Assembly: GCA_028275345.1 (NCBI GenBank) | Contig: JAPWUV010000004.1 | Coordinates: 1-64,000 of the forward strand | Reading direction: 5' to 3' | Source: a bacterium | Lineage (GTDB): Bacteria; Zhuqueibacterota; Zhuqueibacteria; Oleimicrobiales; Geothermoviventaceae | DNA: 64,000 nt | Shown: positions 19,313 through 28,791 of the stretch, one piece after another | Layout: each line of letters starts with the position of its first letter | How positions within the stretch are numbered: the stretch's first letter is position 1 | The notes under the pieces: generated by a model | The model's input: only the letters and a program-made list of their open reading frames with translations | Told to the model about the DNA's origin: nothing | Databases searched by the model: none | Translations under genes and position numbers: made by a program

Positions 19313-20443
19313 ATGACGCGCGCGATCCTCCTTCCAGTTGCCACCGTGTTGGTTTTCTACCTCATGGCTGGGGCCGCACTGCTGTGGGATTTCGCCCATC
19401 GGCCGTACCCGCCTTCCCCCGGGATCGCCGAGTATGAGCCCGTCCCCGTGCTGCACGTGAAGCGGCATCTGGTCGCGAAGGCGAAATTCCCGGTCATCGA
19501 CATTCACTCTCACCCGAGCTGGTCGGGACTGCCGCCGGAGGCACTGGTTGCGGTTCTCGACGAGGTCGGAGTGCGCAGCATTGTGGATCTCAACGGCGGT
19601 TGGGGGGAAGGCCTGCGGCACACGGTCGAGCGTTACTCGTTGAAATTCGCTGACCGTTTCATCGTCTTTGCGAACCTGAATGTTCACCGGATTGCCGATC
19701 CCGATTTCGGCGTGCAGCAAGCGAAGCTGCTGGAAGAGGCCGTTGCCAATGGCGCCAAGGGCCTCAAGGTCTGGAAGGATCTCGGAACAACTCTTTTGGA
19801 TGCCACGGGCAAGCCAGTCCCGCTGGATGACGATCGGCTCCAACCCATTTGGCAAAAGGCTGCGGAGCTGAGGATCCCGGTGCTGATTCACTCCGCGGAT
19901 CCCACCGCCTTTTGGCTCCCTTTGAACGAGGAGAACGAGCGGTTTCGGGAGATCTACCTGGCCCGAAAGTTCGGCTGGCCCTGGCACATCATCGGTCCGG
20001 AGTGCCCGGCCAAGGACTTGCTTCTCCGCCAGCGGGAGAGAATGCTGGAGGAGAACCCGGGCACGCTCTTCATCGCCGCTCACATGGCCATGGTGGTGGA
20101 GGATCTCCAGTACCTGGGGCAGCTACTGGATCGGTATCCCAACCTGTACGTGGACCTCTCCGCGGTAGTCCCGGATCTGGGGCGTATGCCTTACACTTCC
20201 CGCCGCTTCTTCCTCCGCTACCAGGACCGGATCCTGTTCGGATCGGATGTCTACCCGCGCGCGGAGGTGTACCGCGATTATTTCCGGTTCTTGGAGACCT
20301 TTGACGAGTACATCGATTACCCCGTGAAGGAGCTGGGACAGGGCCAATGGAAGATCTACGGGATTGGGCTCCCCGACAGTGTGTTGCGCAAGATCTACTA
20401 TGCCAATGCGGAGAAAGTGCTCGGGGTGGAGAGCGTGAAGTAG
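19313..20443 (+). CDS. Membrane-anchored amidohydrolase-family (PF04909-like) metallohydrolase, copy 1
   Basis: 376 residues from ATG 19313, chosen because a hydrophobic anchor (ILLPVATVLVFYLMAGAALL) follows at once; the longer upstream frame is not protein-like. The catalytic domain faces outward by this topology. Motifs in order: VIDIHSHPSWSGL (metal His pair), GAKGLKVWKDLG, IPVLIHSADPTAFW (His), FIAAHMAMV (His) and LFGSDVYP (Asp), which together match the metal sites of amidohydrolase_2 / decarboxylase-type TIM barrels. It is the first of three tandem paralogs with matching block order. The substrate is unknown; ACMSD or dihydroorotase-like chemistry is possible but not supported by specific residues. 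Confidence 0.75.
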   Translation: MTRAILLPVATVLVFYLMAGAALLWDFAHRPYPPSPGIAEYEPVPVLHVKRHLVAKAKFPVIDIHSHPSWSGLPPEALVAVLDEVGVRSIVDLNGGWGEGLRHTVERYSLKFADRFIVFANLNVHRIADPDFGVQQAKLLEEAVANGAKGLKVWKDLGTTLLDATGKPVPLDDDRLQPIWQKAAELRIPVLIHSADPTAFWLPLNEENERFREIYLARKFGWPWHIIGPECPAKDLLLRQRERMLEENPGTLFIAAHMAMVVEDLQYLGQLLDRYPNLYVDLSAVVPDLGRMPYTSRRFFLRYQDRILFGSDVYPRAEVYRDYFRFLETFDEYIDYPVKELGQGQWKIYGIGLPDSVLRKIYYANAEKVLGVESVK

Positions 20444-20612
20444 TTTCCCTTTCAACCCTTCCGGAGGCAAGTACCGGGAATGACCGCTTCTCCGGGCGAA
20501 GCCCTGATGCGGAACAGGCTGCGCTTGGCGAAGCGGCGGGAGAGGGGCTAGGGCCGAGAACTCGGAAGTCCAGCTTCGCGTCGGAAATCGGCCCGACTCA
20601 ACGGGAGGAGTC

Positions 20613-21752
20613 ATGCTGAAGAAGATCCTAGTGGCGGCTGCCGTGCTGTTCGTGTTCTACGCGGCTCTGGGTTTGTGGCTCATCTTCGACTTCGCCAGGC
20701 GGCCCTACCCATCTTCGCCACCCATCCATGAATACGAACCGGTCTGCATGCTGCGCGTGCAAAGGCATTTCGTGGCGAGTCCTCGGTTCCCGGTGATCGA
20801 CGCTCACTCTCATCCGCAAGAGAGCGGGCTTCCGATCGAGGAACTGGTTCGCATCATGGACGAGGCCGGCGTCCGCTGCATTGTGGACTTGAATGGCGGC
20901 TGGGGGGAGGGTCTCAAACGCATCATCGAACGCTACGAGCTCCGGTTTCCGGGGAGATTCATCGTCTTTGCCAATCTCAATATGCGCCGGGTGAATGAGC
21001 CGGGGTTCGGGCAGGAGCAGGCGGAGGAGCTGGAACGGTCGGTGGCCCTCGGAGCGAGAGGGTTGAAGCTCTGGAAGAGTCTGGGGATGGAGCTGCGCAA
21101 TCCCGACGGAAGCCTTATCCCTGTGGATGATGATCGTTTTCAGCCCATCTGGCAAAAGGCGGCCGAGCTGGGAATCCCGGTACTGATGCACACTGCCGAC
21201 CCGACCGCCTTTTGGCTGCCGCTGTCGCCGGAGAACGAGCGCTTCGAGGAGATCTACCTGGCCGGGCGGCTGGGATGGCGATATTTTCTGGACCCAAGGC
21301 AAGGGATGCCCAGCAAGGGCGAGCTCCTGCGGCAGCGGGAAAGCCTCCTCCAGAAAAATCCCCACACGATCTTCATCGGCGCCCACATGGCCATGGTATC
21401 CGACGACCTTGGCTACCTGGCGACGCTCTTGGACCGCTATCCGAACTTCTACGTCGACATGTCCGATGTTGTGTACGACCTCGGACGCCAGCCGTACACC
21501 ACGCGAGAGTTTTTCATCAAGTACCAGGATCGCATCCTCTTCGGGATCGACCTGTATCCCGAGGCTGAGGTCTATCGGGACTACTACCGTTTCTTGGAGA
21601 CTTTCGACGAGTACATGGAGTACCCCCGCTACAAGATGCGGCACGGCCGATGGAAGATCTACGGCATTGGCCTTCCGGACGATGTGCTGCGGAAGATCTA
21701 CAATGAGAACGCGCGGAGATTGCTGAGGCTCACCGATTTCCCAATGAACTGA
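20613..21752 (+). CDS. Membrane-anchored amidohydrolase-family metallohydrolase, copy 2
   Basis: 379 residues; ATG 20613 with a strong GGGAGGAG ribosome site 2-9 bases before. Same plan as its upstream neighbour: N-terminal anchor (about residues 4-25), the RRPYPSSPPIHEYEPV linker, VIDAHSHPQESGL, GARGLKLWKSLG, IPVLMHTADPTAFW, FIGAHMAMV, LFGIDLYP, and a C-terminal WKIYGIGLPDDVLRKIY block. It is the closest paralog to copy 1 (the blocks are nearly superimposable). The last Asp is preceded by Ile rather than Ser. A 169-base gap separates it from copy 1 without a promoter I would defend, so co-transcription is likely. Confidence 0.75.
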   Translation: MLKKILVAAAVLFVFYAALGLWLIFDFARRPYPSSPPIHEYEPVCMLRVQRHFVASPRFPVIDAHSHPQESGLPIEELVRIMDEAGVRCIVDLNGGWGEGLKRIIERYELRFPGRFIVFANLNMRRVNEPGFGQEQAEELERSVALGARGLKLWKSLGMELRNPDGSLIPVDDDRFQPIWQKAAELGIPVLMHTADPTAFWLPLSPENERFEEIYLAGRLGWRYFLDPRQGMPSKGELLRQRESLLQKNPHTIFIGAHMAMVSDDLGYLATLLDRYPNFYVDMSDVVYDLGRQPYTTREFFIKYQDRILFGIDLYPEAEVYRDYYRFLETFDEYMEYPRYKMRHGRWKIYGIGLPDDVLRKIYNENARRLLRLTDFPMN

Positions 21753-21803
21753 ATGGTGTCCCCAGCTCGCGGTCGGGGCTGTCATTCGAACGGAGGTTTC
21801 TTC

Positions 21804-23084
21804 ATGAGAGGAAAGTCAACTCTACCGACCTTCATCCTGGCGATGGCGACCCTGCTCGCGATGGCGCCGGGCGTTTGGGCGATCCGCTATTACCGGGCGC
21901 GCTTTGTGCAGCCGACGGAATGGCCCCGGATCGACCGTTTCCACCCGAAGCCGCTCATCAAGGTGCCGGAAACCCCCGTGCTGCGCGCCAAGTACCCGGT
22001 GTTCGACACGCACATCCACCTCGGTGACTCCGGTCTTTCTCCGGAGGAAGTGGCGGGGATCATGGATTCCTGCGGCGTAGCCAAGCTGCTCAATCTGGAA
22101 ATCTACGGCTGGTGGGGGAAGGAGCTCCAGCGACAGATTTCCGAGTACCAAGACAAGCTTCCGGGCCGGGTGATCACGGCCTGCAACATCAATTTCTCGG
22201 GCATCGGGAGCCCGGGATATACGGAGGCGGCTGTTCGCCAGTTGGAGCAAGATCATCGGGCCGGTGCCCGGGCAGTGAAGGTGTGGCGGAATCTCGGGAT
22301 GGACGTGCGCGACGTCGATGGCAAACGCGTGCCCATCGATGACCCCCGGCTCGACCCGATCTGGCGGAAGGCGGGGGAGCTGGGGATGCCCGTCATCTTC
22401 CACACCGCCGACCCGTCCGCCTACTGGTATCCCGTGGATGCGCGGAATGAGAGATTCCTGGCCTTGCAAGCGAAACCGCGACCGTGGGGCCATCGCTGGA
22501 GCTTCCCGTGGGGCCCGCTTTTCCACACCGTCAGGACCACGCTCGAGCCTCCGGTAGCCAAGATCCGGCTCGTGCGTCACCCCGAGCTGCTGTACTACGC
22601 AACCAATGTCTACCCCGATCCGTTGCCCAGCAAAGAGGAGCTGATTCGCCAGCGGGACAACGTGATCCGGCGCCACCCAGAGACGATTTTCATCGGTGCT
22701 CACATGGGCTGTTTCCCGGAAGATCTGGAGTGGGTGGCTCGGGAGCTGGATGAGATGCCCAACTACTTCGTGGACATCTCCGTCTCGATCTCCGAAATGG
22801 GAAGACAGCCTTACACTGCAAGGGAATTCCTCATCAAGTACCAGGATCGAGTGCTGTTCGGACTGGATGGCCCTCCTGACGTCGAGGCTTACCGCCGCAC
22901 GTTCCGGTTCCTCGAGACCTTCGACGAGTATTTCGACTATCCCTGGCGGGAAAGATTTCCCCAGGGCGAATGGAAGATTTACGGGGTGGGCTTGCCGGAC
23001 GAAGTCCTGAGGAAGATCTACTTCGAGAATGCGGAGAGGATCTTCGGCAAGCAGGCCGAACGCCGCACTGCCGCTTCGCAATAA
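21804..23084 (+). CDS. Exported amidohydrolase-family metallohydrolase, copy 3 (divergent)
   Basis: 426 residues from ATG 21804 with CGGAGG 7-12 bases upstream. The N-terminus has a signal anchor or cleavable signal (ILAMATLLAMAPGVWA). The metal motifs are VFDTHIHLGDSGL, MPVIFHTADPSAYW, FIGAHMGCF and LFGLDGPPD. Compared with copies 1 and 2, the second His-containing motif reads HIHL instead of HSHP, and an insertion of about 50 residues (around 235-285, with RPWGHRWSFPWGP and LRHP-like text) lies between the third and fourth motifs. The conserved C-terminal WKIYGVGLPDEVLRKIY is retained. It is the most diverged member of the tandem set, suggesting a different substrate from the others. Confidence 0.75.
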   Translation: MRGKSTLPTFILAMATLLAMAPGVWAIRYYRARFVQPTEWPRIDRFHPKPLIKVPETPVLRAKYPVFDTHIHLGDSGLSPEEVAGIMDSCGVAKLLNLEIYGWWGKELQRQISEYQDKLPGRVITACNINFSGIGSPGYTEAAVRQLEQDHRAGARAVKVWRNLGMDVRDVDGKRVPIDDPRLDPIWRKAGELGMPVIFHTADPSAYWYPVDARNERFLALQAKPRPWGHRWSFPWGPLFHTVRTTLEPPVAKIRLVRHPELLYYATNVYPDPLPSKEELIRQRDNVIRRHPETIFIGAHMGCFPEDLEWVARELDEMPNYFVDISVSISEMGRQPYTAREFLIKYQDRVLFGLDGPPDVEAYRRTFRFLETFDEYFDYPWRERFPQGEWKIYGVGLPDEVLRKIYFENAERIFGKQAERRTAASQ

Positions 23085-23170
23085 TGGGCGCCAGCGACCC
23101 TTCGAGGCCGGGCGGGCTGTGCGGCGGCAAGGTCGCCGGCGCCTTCGGTAGGCTCCGAGTCCGTGTGCGT

Positions 23171-25735
23171 CTACAGGCTGAACCAGTAGCTGAGTTTCAC
23201 CAGGAGCACGTGGTCACCGGCCGCGTTCAGCAAATCGCGGAAGTCGGATACGGGATACAGGGAGCCGTCTTCTCGGAATGCGGATCGACCTTGAGACCAA
23301 ACCACGAATAGGGCGGAACCGGGGCGATACTCCCAGCGCAGGACCAGGTTGCTGCGGAGCTCCTCAAACTTGAAGTGGGGAGGGTCGTCGTAGCGGGTCG
23401 GCCGGTAGCGCTCTTCGAAACGGGCTGCGTGCGGGTCGGCCACGGCCTTGAACTCGTCGTAATGACCCGAGGTGATGTAAGGCATGGCGTAGAACTGGAC
23501 GGAGAGTTCGGGGGTCAGCGTGAGGTCCAGCCGCGTGGTGAGTGCGATCGTCTTGCGTTTGAGCCGTGCCAATACGTACTCGTCCCGGCCCGACGCGTCG
23601 CTGCGTGTCTCCACGTACTGGAGCCGGTTCAGACCGCGGGAGAAATAGGGCGACAGCGTGAGTTGCAACCGACTGGAAAGCTGCGCCATGAGATTCCCCG
23701 AGATCTCCGAGCGGGACGAGCCATCTTCTTCCGAGCCGTAAGAGATATGGGCTTGGGCATACACGGGCTTCCGGCTATCGCTTGTGATGCCGAACCAGAA
23801 GTCGCGGTCATCCCCGAGGAACACCGAAGGACCTCCACGAAGGAGGGAGGTGCTCCTACGATCCATATCGAACTCGTGGCCACCGTAGATCCCCCAGTAG
23901 TTCACAAACTCGACGTAGAAATTGAGATTGCCCCCCACGGTGAGGGGTTCGTTGCCGAATGTGCGGGCGTGCCAGGCGTTGGTGAAGATGTTGTAGCGGC
24001 GGAGCACTTTGCCCGGCTCATTTTGGACGAACCCGAGAAAGAGGAAGCCAATCGCTTGGTCCGCTTCCCTCAGGAAACCGAGGTCGTTGCACTCGAAGCC
24101 GGGGCTTCGGAATACGGTGCCCACTCCCCCGCGCCAGCGCCCTCCGAGCTTTCCCAGCAGCATCTTTCCGGCGTAACCGGAGAGGGAGGTCCGCGTCGAG
24201 TCATAGTCGACGTGCGGTGCGTCCGGCCGCTGGAAATAGCGTGCGGAGGATCTCTGGGCGCGAGCGATGGCCTCGGGGCTTCCCCGGATCTTGCTTGAGG
24301 CCAGCCCCACGTCGATCTGCCAGTCGTCGTTTGACCAGCGGTGCGAGAAGTCGATGCCGCCTGTGAACGCATCTCGGTTCAGGACGTCCAACCGGGGGTC
24401 GTCGATGTCGCGATGCACTTGGGTCAGGATCGCCCCGACCATCGTGCGACCCGCGTTCGCCTCTCTTTGAACCCTCGTCACGAAGTAGTTTGTGGCTGGT
24501 TCGACGGGTTGCCGGTGGCTCGTCCGGCCTTTTCGGATCTCGGCTTCGGTGCGACGGGTGAAGGCATCGAGCGCTCCGAGGGACCACCCGGAGGCGGTCC
24601 GACCGCTCAATTTGGCGGCAAAGAGGATGGGAACCGCCTGCGGCACTTTGGTGAAGCCCCCGTCCGGCACGTCCGGCCAAACTTGGGGCGCCCGGCCGAT
24701 CCGTCGGCTGTAAAACAGAGACTCCCGAGAAAGGTCCCCGTCGCCCACCCCGATGCTGTAGTTGAAGATGTTGGCTCCCTCCAAAAAGAAGGGCCGTTTC
24801 TCGCGGAAGTAGGTTTCGTAGGCGGTCAGATTGAATTCCGAGGGATCGGCCTCGACTTCGCCGAAATCGGGATTGATGGCCAGATTGAGGGAAAGGTTGC
24901 TCCCGAGAGGATAGCGCGCGTCCAGCCCGACAGCGCCGCTAAGGAACGGGCCGCTGCGAAATGGATTGCCCGCCTCGCGGTATGGATAGGTCCGAGAGGA
25001 CCGGCAGTACGGGAGGACCTCCAGGCCGTGAGTTCGGGGGAGACCCTCGAGCCCTTCGAGATGGCCGAAATAGGAGACGAAGCCATTGGCATTGCGAGGA
25101 ACGAGGCTCCAGTGCTGCTGCTCGTTTCGTCGCTGGATCTGCCGAAGCACGTTGAGCCCCCAGGTCTGACGAGGCTGCGTTGGGTAACGAAGCTGGGAGA
25201 ACGGGATCCCGAATTCGGCCACCCAACCGCTGTCGTCCACCGCCGTTCCGCTGTACCAGACAGCGTCCCAGCCCAAATCCTCACGCTGTCCATTCTGGGA
25301 CATGTGCATGTCCATCTTCGCGCCCGCGGGGCTCAAGGCGAACACGAAAGCGGTGTTGTGGTCGAAATAGCTGTCCAGAGCTATGGCCACGAAGTCGAGG
25401 GGTACGTTGGCATTGTCGCGGCGCGCTAACCGAGCTGCGATCTTCTTGGGTTCGGAGTCGAAGGCGCGAACCAGGACGTACAGCATGTGGTCGTCGTACG
25501 CCACGCGGAAGGTGGTCGGCTCGGAGGGAGGTTTGCCCTCATCTGGGCGCTGCTGGACAAAGTCGTCAGCCGCGGGGATCGATAGCCACGCCGGATCGAT
25601 CCGTCCATCCACTCGGATCGAGCCATTGGCCACTCGCACGGCTCGGTACGTCTTGGGCGTGTTTCCAAGAACCCCGTAAGCTTGAGAAATCAGGAGCAGC
25701 ATCGCCAGGAGCGTTCCGCACAGTTTAACCTTCAT
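23171..25735 (-). CDS. DUF5916 outer-membrane protein with N-terminal CBM9-like domain
   Basis: 854 residues from ATG 25735, with a signal peptide ending near ISQAYG. Residues about 30-215 form a CBM9/DOMON-like carbohydrate- or haem-binding sandwich: IRVDGRIDPAWLSIPAADDFVQ, FRVAYDDHMLYVLVRAFDSEP and the FDHNTAFVFALSPAGAKMDM block. The rest shows alternating hydrophobic strands, WGLNVLRQIQR and the YFREKRPFFLEGANIFNYS signature of DUF5916 proteins, and it ends in an aromatic-rich strand (LLVKLSYWFSL), as expected for a beta-barrel. It should reside in the outer membrane. Its function is unknown in the family. It is convergent with the amidohydrolase triplet and divergent from the RraA-smpB-tyrS group. 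Confidence 0.82.
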   Translation of the reverse strand: MKVKLCGTLLAMLLLISQAYGVLGNTPKTYRAVRVANGSIRVDGRIDPAWLSIPAADDFVQQRPDEGKPPSEPTTFRVAYDDHMLYVLVRAFDSEPKKIAARLARRDNANVPLDFVAIALDSYFDHNTAFVFALSPAGAKMDMHMSQNGQREDLGWDAVWYSGTAVDDSGWVAEFGIPFSQLRYPTQPRQTWGLNVLRQIQRRNEQQHWSLVPRNANGFVSYFGHLEGLEGLPRTHGLEVLPYCRSSRTYPYREAGNPFRSGPFLSGAVGLDARYPLGSNLSLNLAINPDFGEVEADPSEFNLTAYETYFREKRPFFLEGANIFNYSIGVGDGDLSRESLFYSRRIGRAPQVWPDVPDGGFTKVPQAVPILFAAKLSGRTASGWSLGALDAFTRRTEAEIRKGRTSHRQPVEPATNYFVTRVQREANAGRTMVGAILTQVHRDIDDPRLDVLNRDAFTGGIDFSHRWSNDDWQIDVGLASSKIRGSPEAIARAQRSSARYFQRPDAPHVDYDSTRTSLSGYAGKMLLGKLGGRWRGGVGTVFRSPGFECNDLGFLREADQAIGFLFLGFVQNEPGKVLRRYNIFTNAWHARTFGNEPLTVGGNLNFYVEFVNYWGIYGGHEFDMDRRSTSLLRGGPSVFLGDDRDFWFGITSDSRKPVYAQAHISYGSEEDGSSRSEISGNLMAQLSSRLQLTLSPYFSRGLNRLQYVETRSDASGRDEYVLARLKRKTIALTTRLDLTLTPELSVQFYAMPYITSGHYDEFKAVADPHAARFEERYRPTRYDDPPHFKFEELRSNLVLRWEYRPGSALFVVWSQGRSAFREDGSLYPVSDFRDLLNAAGDHVLLVKLSYWFSL

Positions 25736-25796
25736 GTCCGCATCCCTGTCCTTTCCGTCCCGTCCTGCGCGCTCGGTCTGACGTCCCATCCTGCGC

Positions 25797-25835
25797 CTTG
25801 AATCCGATACTCCCCCACCGGGGCGCTGATTCAAG
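25797..25835. promoter_or_regulatory. Inverted repeat CTTGAATC...GATTCAAG upstream of the DUF5916 gene
   Basis: Perfect 8-bp arms at 25797-25804 and 25828-25835, with a nested CCCC/GGGG core. On the minus strand one arm overlaps a TTGAAT that could be a -35 box, with a weak TATCGG 19 bases on. The symmetry about this weak promoter suggests an operator or a 5' leader hairpin for the DUF5916 gene starting at 25735. Confidence 0.35.
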
Positions 25836-26057
25836 TGGCAGATCTTCAGACGTAGGTTTGCCGACGGAGGTTTCAGGGATGTTCTGGCAGAGCTCGGAGC
25901 ACGGCGCGAAACCTCTTGCCGATGTCTCTTGCGGGGTCAGCCCGCGCACCGTAGGTGGTCGGTACCCGGCGGGTTCGCTTCTCTTGCGGCTCACGAGGCC
26001 CGGCTCGAGTCCCGGGAAAGGGATCGTTTCGGAGACAACGACGGGGGCAAGTTTCGC

Positions 26058-26086
26058 TTGTTTCTCAGGCCAGATGAGGATACCTT
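26058..26086 (+). promoter_or_regulatory. Candidate promoter for RraA-like/smpB/tyrS group
   Basis: TTGTTT at 26058-26063 and TACCTT at 26081-26086 are separated by 17 bases, about 60 bases before the ATG at 26148. The -10 box matches the consensus only at T1, A2 and T6, so this is a moderate candidate. Confidence 0.35.
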
Positions 26087-26147
26087 TGGCGAGGCATGCA
26101 GTCGGGCGGGAACGTCGCGAGTGCGGAGGGCGAGGAGTCTAACGGGC

Positions 26148-26927
26148 ATGGATCGAACAGCGGTCAGTAGAGAAGTGATCGAGAAACTCGCGCAATATAC
26201 GACGCCCACGGTGAGCAATGTGATCGAGCTCTTCGACCTGAGGCCCCGAGATGAGGGGTTCCTGGCAGGGGAGATTCGTCCGCTTACGGAAGCGGCGCGC
26301 CGGCCCACCGTGGGCTACGCCGTCACGGCCACGGTTCGTACCTCCTCGGTCCCCCATTCGGAGGAGAGGGAGACGCCTTTCCCTCAGCATCTTCATCGGC
26401 TGCGGGAGGTGGAAGCTCCGAGGATCGTGGTCTTCCAGGATCTGGATGACCCGCCTCGTTCGGCCACCCTCGGGGAATGCATGGCGACGGCATACCGGGC
26501 CATGGGCTGCGTGGGCGCCATCAGTTCCGGCTACGTGAGGGACTTGGAGGAGCTGGAGCGAGGCCAATTCCCAGTGTTTGCGCGCGGGACCGTTGCCTCG
26601 CACGGATATTTCCGCTTGGTGGACGTGATGGTCCCCGTGGAGGTGGGGAATGCCAGAATCTCGTCCGGCACCTTGCTGCACGGCGACGCGAACGGCGTGG
26701 TGATCGTGCCTCGGAATGTCGCTCACTGGGTAGCCGCGGGCTGCGAGGATTACGTGCGCCTCGAGGCCGAGTTCCTACGCGAGTTCGAAGCCAAAGGGGA
26801 GCTGGCGGATCTGGACCGGGTCCACAGCCTGTTCCAGGAACGGAAGGCTGCGCTGCGGAGCCGGCTGCTTTCCATGTGGAAGCGCAGGCGCTATCCGGAT
26901 CTCTCCCGCCCCGTTTTGGACTGGTGA
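26148..26927 (+). CDS. RraA-like / HMG-CHA aldolase family protein
   Basis: 259 residues from ATG 26148. Family signatures: a starting [12 protein letters not shown], the central [14 protein letters not shown] (cf. the D-G-x-x-R-D loop of RraA/aldolase trimers) with its Arg-Asp, VASHGYFRL, and the [15 protein letters not shown] strand. Members include RNase E inhibitor-like RraA and class II HMG/CHA aldolases that need Mg2+ bound by the Asp after the Arg. Here Asp near residue 147 fits. The 45-residue C-terminal helix ending in VLDW is longer than in minimal RraA proteins. It is followed 22 bases later by smpB, and its role next to translation genes is unclear. An aldolase is as likely as an RNA-degradation regulator. 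Confidence 0.7.
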   Translation: MDRTAVSREVIEKLAQYTTPTVSNVIELFDLRPRDEGFLAGEIRPLTEAARRPTVGYAVTATVRTSSVPHSEERETPFPQHLHRLREVEAPRIVVFQDLDDPPRSATLGECMATAYRAMGCVGAISSGYVRDLEELERGQFPVFARGTVASHGYFRLVDVMVPVEVGNARISSGTLLHGDANGVVIVPRNVAHWVAAGCEDYVRLEAEFLREFEAKGELADLDRVHSLFQERKAALRSRLLSMWKRRRYPDLSRPVLDW

Positions 26928-26949
26928 GACCTGGGGTTGGAGGGGCACG

Positions 26950-27414
26950 GTGAAGGAAGCCGAGAAAACCGTCGTGACCAATCGCAAGGCCCGTCACCTC
27001 TACGATATCCTCGAGACGCTGGAGGCGGGGATCGTGCTGCAGGGAACGGAGGTGAAGTCGCTGCGGGCGGGGAAAGCCAACCTCGGCGACGCCTACGCGA
27101 GGATCAAGAATGGGGAAGTCTGGTTGGAGGACATGCACATCAGCCCTTACGAGCACGGCAACGTGTACAACCACGATCCCCTCAGGCCGCGGAAGCTTCT
27201 GCTTCACAAGCGAGAGATCAAACGGCTGATGGGCAAAGTGCAGGAGAAAGGACTGACGCTCATCCCTTTGCGCGTCTACTTCAAGCGGGGCAAAGCCAAG
27301 GTGGAACTAGCGCTGGCCAAAGGGAAGAAGATTTACGACCGGAGGGAAGCGATCAAGCGTCGCGATCAGGAGCGTGAGCTTGCAGCGGGTCTCAGGGGGA
27401 AGGTGCGGTTTTGA
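26950..27414 (+). CDS. smpB: SsrA-binding protein SmpB
   Basis: 154 residues from a GTG start at 26950. The block order is that of Smp[96 protein letters not shown], and a basic C-terminal tail ([19 protein letters not shown]). SmpB binds tmRNA and brings it to stalled ribosomes for trans-translation. Length and conservation are normal. No ssrA gene is visible in this window. tyrS follows 84 bases downstream. Confidence 0.97.
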   Translation: MKEAEKTVVTNRKARHLYDILETLEAGIVLQGTEVKSLRAGKANLGDAYARIKNGEVWLEDMHISPYEHGNVYNHDPLRPRKLLLHKREIKRLMGKVQEKGLTLIPLRVYFKRGKAKVELALAKGKKIYDRREAIKRRDQERELAAGLRGKVRF

Positions 27415-27498
27415 GCGGAGTGCGGTTCTGCTCCGTCGAGGGCTGGGCAGGGCCGCGTTGTGGGTCGAACGAGCATCGGATGGGCGAGAGACGGGAAA

Positions 27499-28734
27499 AT
27501 GGACGGTAGGGCGAACGTCTACGACGTGCTGAAGGAAAGGGGCTTTGTCCAGCAGGTCACGGACGAGGAGGGTTTGCGGGAGTTATTCGCCCGCGAACGC
27601 GTGACCGGCTATATCGGTTTCGATCCCACGGCGGACAGCCTGCACGTCGGGAGCCTCATGCCGATCATGGGTTTGGTGCATCTGCAACGGCACGGCCACA
27701 GGCCCATCGTGGTGATCGGCGGAGGCACCGCGATGGTGGGCGATCCCAGCGGGAAAACGGAAATGCGGCAGATGCTGTCCCGCGAGCAGATCGCAGCCAA
27801 TGCGGAAAGGATCAAGTCTCAGATCTCCCGATTCGTGGATCTCTCCGAGGACCGGGCGATCCTCGTGGATAACTATGAGTGGCTGGCGCCGCTGAACTAC
27901 ATCGAGTTCCTGCGGGAAATCGGCCGGCATTTCAGCGTGAACCGCATGCTCACGGCAGAGGCGTACCGGATTCGGCTCGAGACCGGGCTCTCATTCCTGG
28001 AGTTCAATTACCAGCTGCTTCAGGCCTACGACTACCTCGTCCTGTATCGACGCTACGGGTGCAGGCTACAGATGGGGGGCGATGACCAATGGGGCAACAT
28101 TGTGGCCGGCATCGACCTGATTCGACGGCTGGAAGGCGTGGAGACCTACGGTCTGACTTTCCCGCTCATCACCACCGCCGCGGGTCAGAAGATGGGCAAG
28201 ACTGCCAAAGGGGCGATCTGGCTCGACCCGGAGAAGACCAGCCCGTACGATTTCTACCAGTACTGGATCAATACCGACGATCGCGACGTGGGGCGTTTCC
28301 TGGCCTACTTCACGCTGCTGCCGATGGAGGAGATCCGTCGGCTGGGTTCGTTGCAGGGAGAAGAGATCCGGCAGGCGAAGGAGGTTCTGGCGTACGAGGT
28401 GACCAAGCTGGCGCATGGTGAGGAGGAAGCCAAACGGGCGCGAGCTGCGTCCCGGGCGGCATTTTACGGCGCGGGCGACATCTCGGCGCTGCCTTCCACC
28501 TCCGTCGAGCGGCGGAGGGTGGAGCAGGGGTTGCCCCTCGTCGAGCTCCTCGTGCAAACGGGGCTGGTCAAGTCGAAGAGCGAGGCCCGGCGTCTGATCC
28601 AGCAGGGCGGAGCCTACCTGAATGGCCGCCGGGTGGAAGATCCGGAAAAGCTGGTCACGCTCGAGGATTTCGAAGACGGCAATCTCATCCTGCGGACAGG
28701 GAAGAAGCGCTACCACCGCGTCGTCGCCGAATAG
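27499..28734 (+). CDS. tyrS: Tyrosyl-tRNA synthetase
   Basis: 411 residues from ATG 27499; an in-frame GTG at 27460 would add 13 non-conserved residues. Class I signatures: YIGFDPTADSLHVGSL (HIGH-equivalent HVGS near 49-52), GGGTAMVGDPSGKTEMR, QMGGDDQWGNI, and KMGKTAKG near 230 (KMSKS-equivalent). The C-terminal S4 RNA-binding domain begins near 345 (SKSEARRLIQQGGAYLNGRRV). It charges tRNA-Tyr in the cytoplasm. The form with KMGKT is of the common bacterial TyrS type. The gene is directly followed by an initiator tRNA gene with its own promoter. Confidence 0.97.
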   Translation: MDGRANVYDVLKERGFVQQVTDEEGLRELFARERVTGYIGFDPTADSLHVGSLMPIMGLVHLQRHGHRPIVVIGGGTAMVGDPSGKTEMRQMLSREQIAANAERIKSQISRFVDLSEDRAILVDNYEWLAPLNYIEFLREIGRHFSVNRMLTAEAYRIRLETGLSFLEFNYQLLQAYDYLVLYRRYGCRLQMGGDDQWGNIVAGIDLIRRLEGVETYGLTFPLITTAAGQKMGKTAKGAIWLDPEKTSPYDFYQYWINTDDRDVGRFLAYFTLLPMEEIRRLGSLQGEEIRQAKEVLAYEVTKLAHGEEEAKRARAASRAAFYGAGDISALPSTSVERRRVEQGLPLVELLVQTGLVKSKSEARRLIQQGGAYLNGRRVEDPEKLVTLEDFEDGNLILRTGKKRYHRVVAE

Positions 28735-28791
28735 TGAAGTACACCGCCGATTCCCCTGTCCCATTGGGCTGGAAGGGAAAGCAGAAACCGC

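Larger units (their letters stand above)
25736..26147. other. Divergent intergenic region, DUF5916 gene / RraA-like gene
   Basis: 412 bases between two divergent genes. It contains a paired 8-bp inverted repeat and a plausible plus-strand promoter, both listed separately. The frame upstream of the RraA-like ATG is open but its translation is not protein-like, so I see no further gene. Confidence 0.6.
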
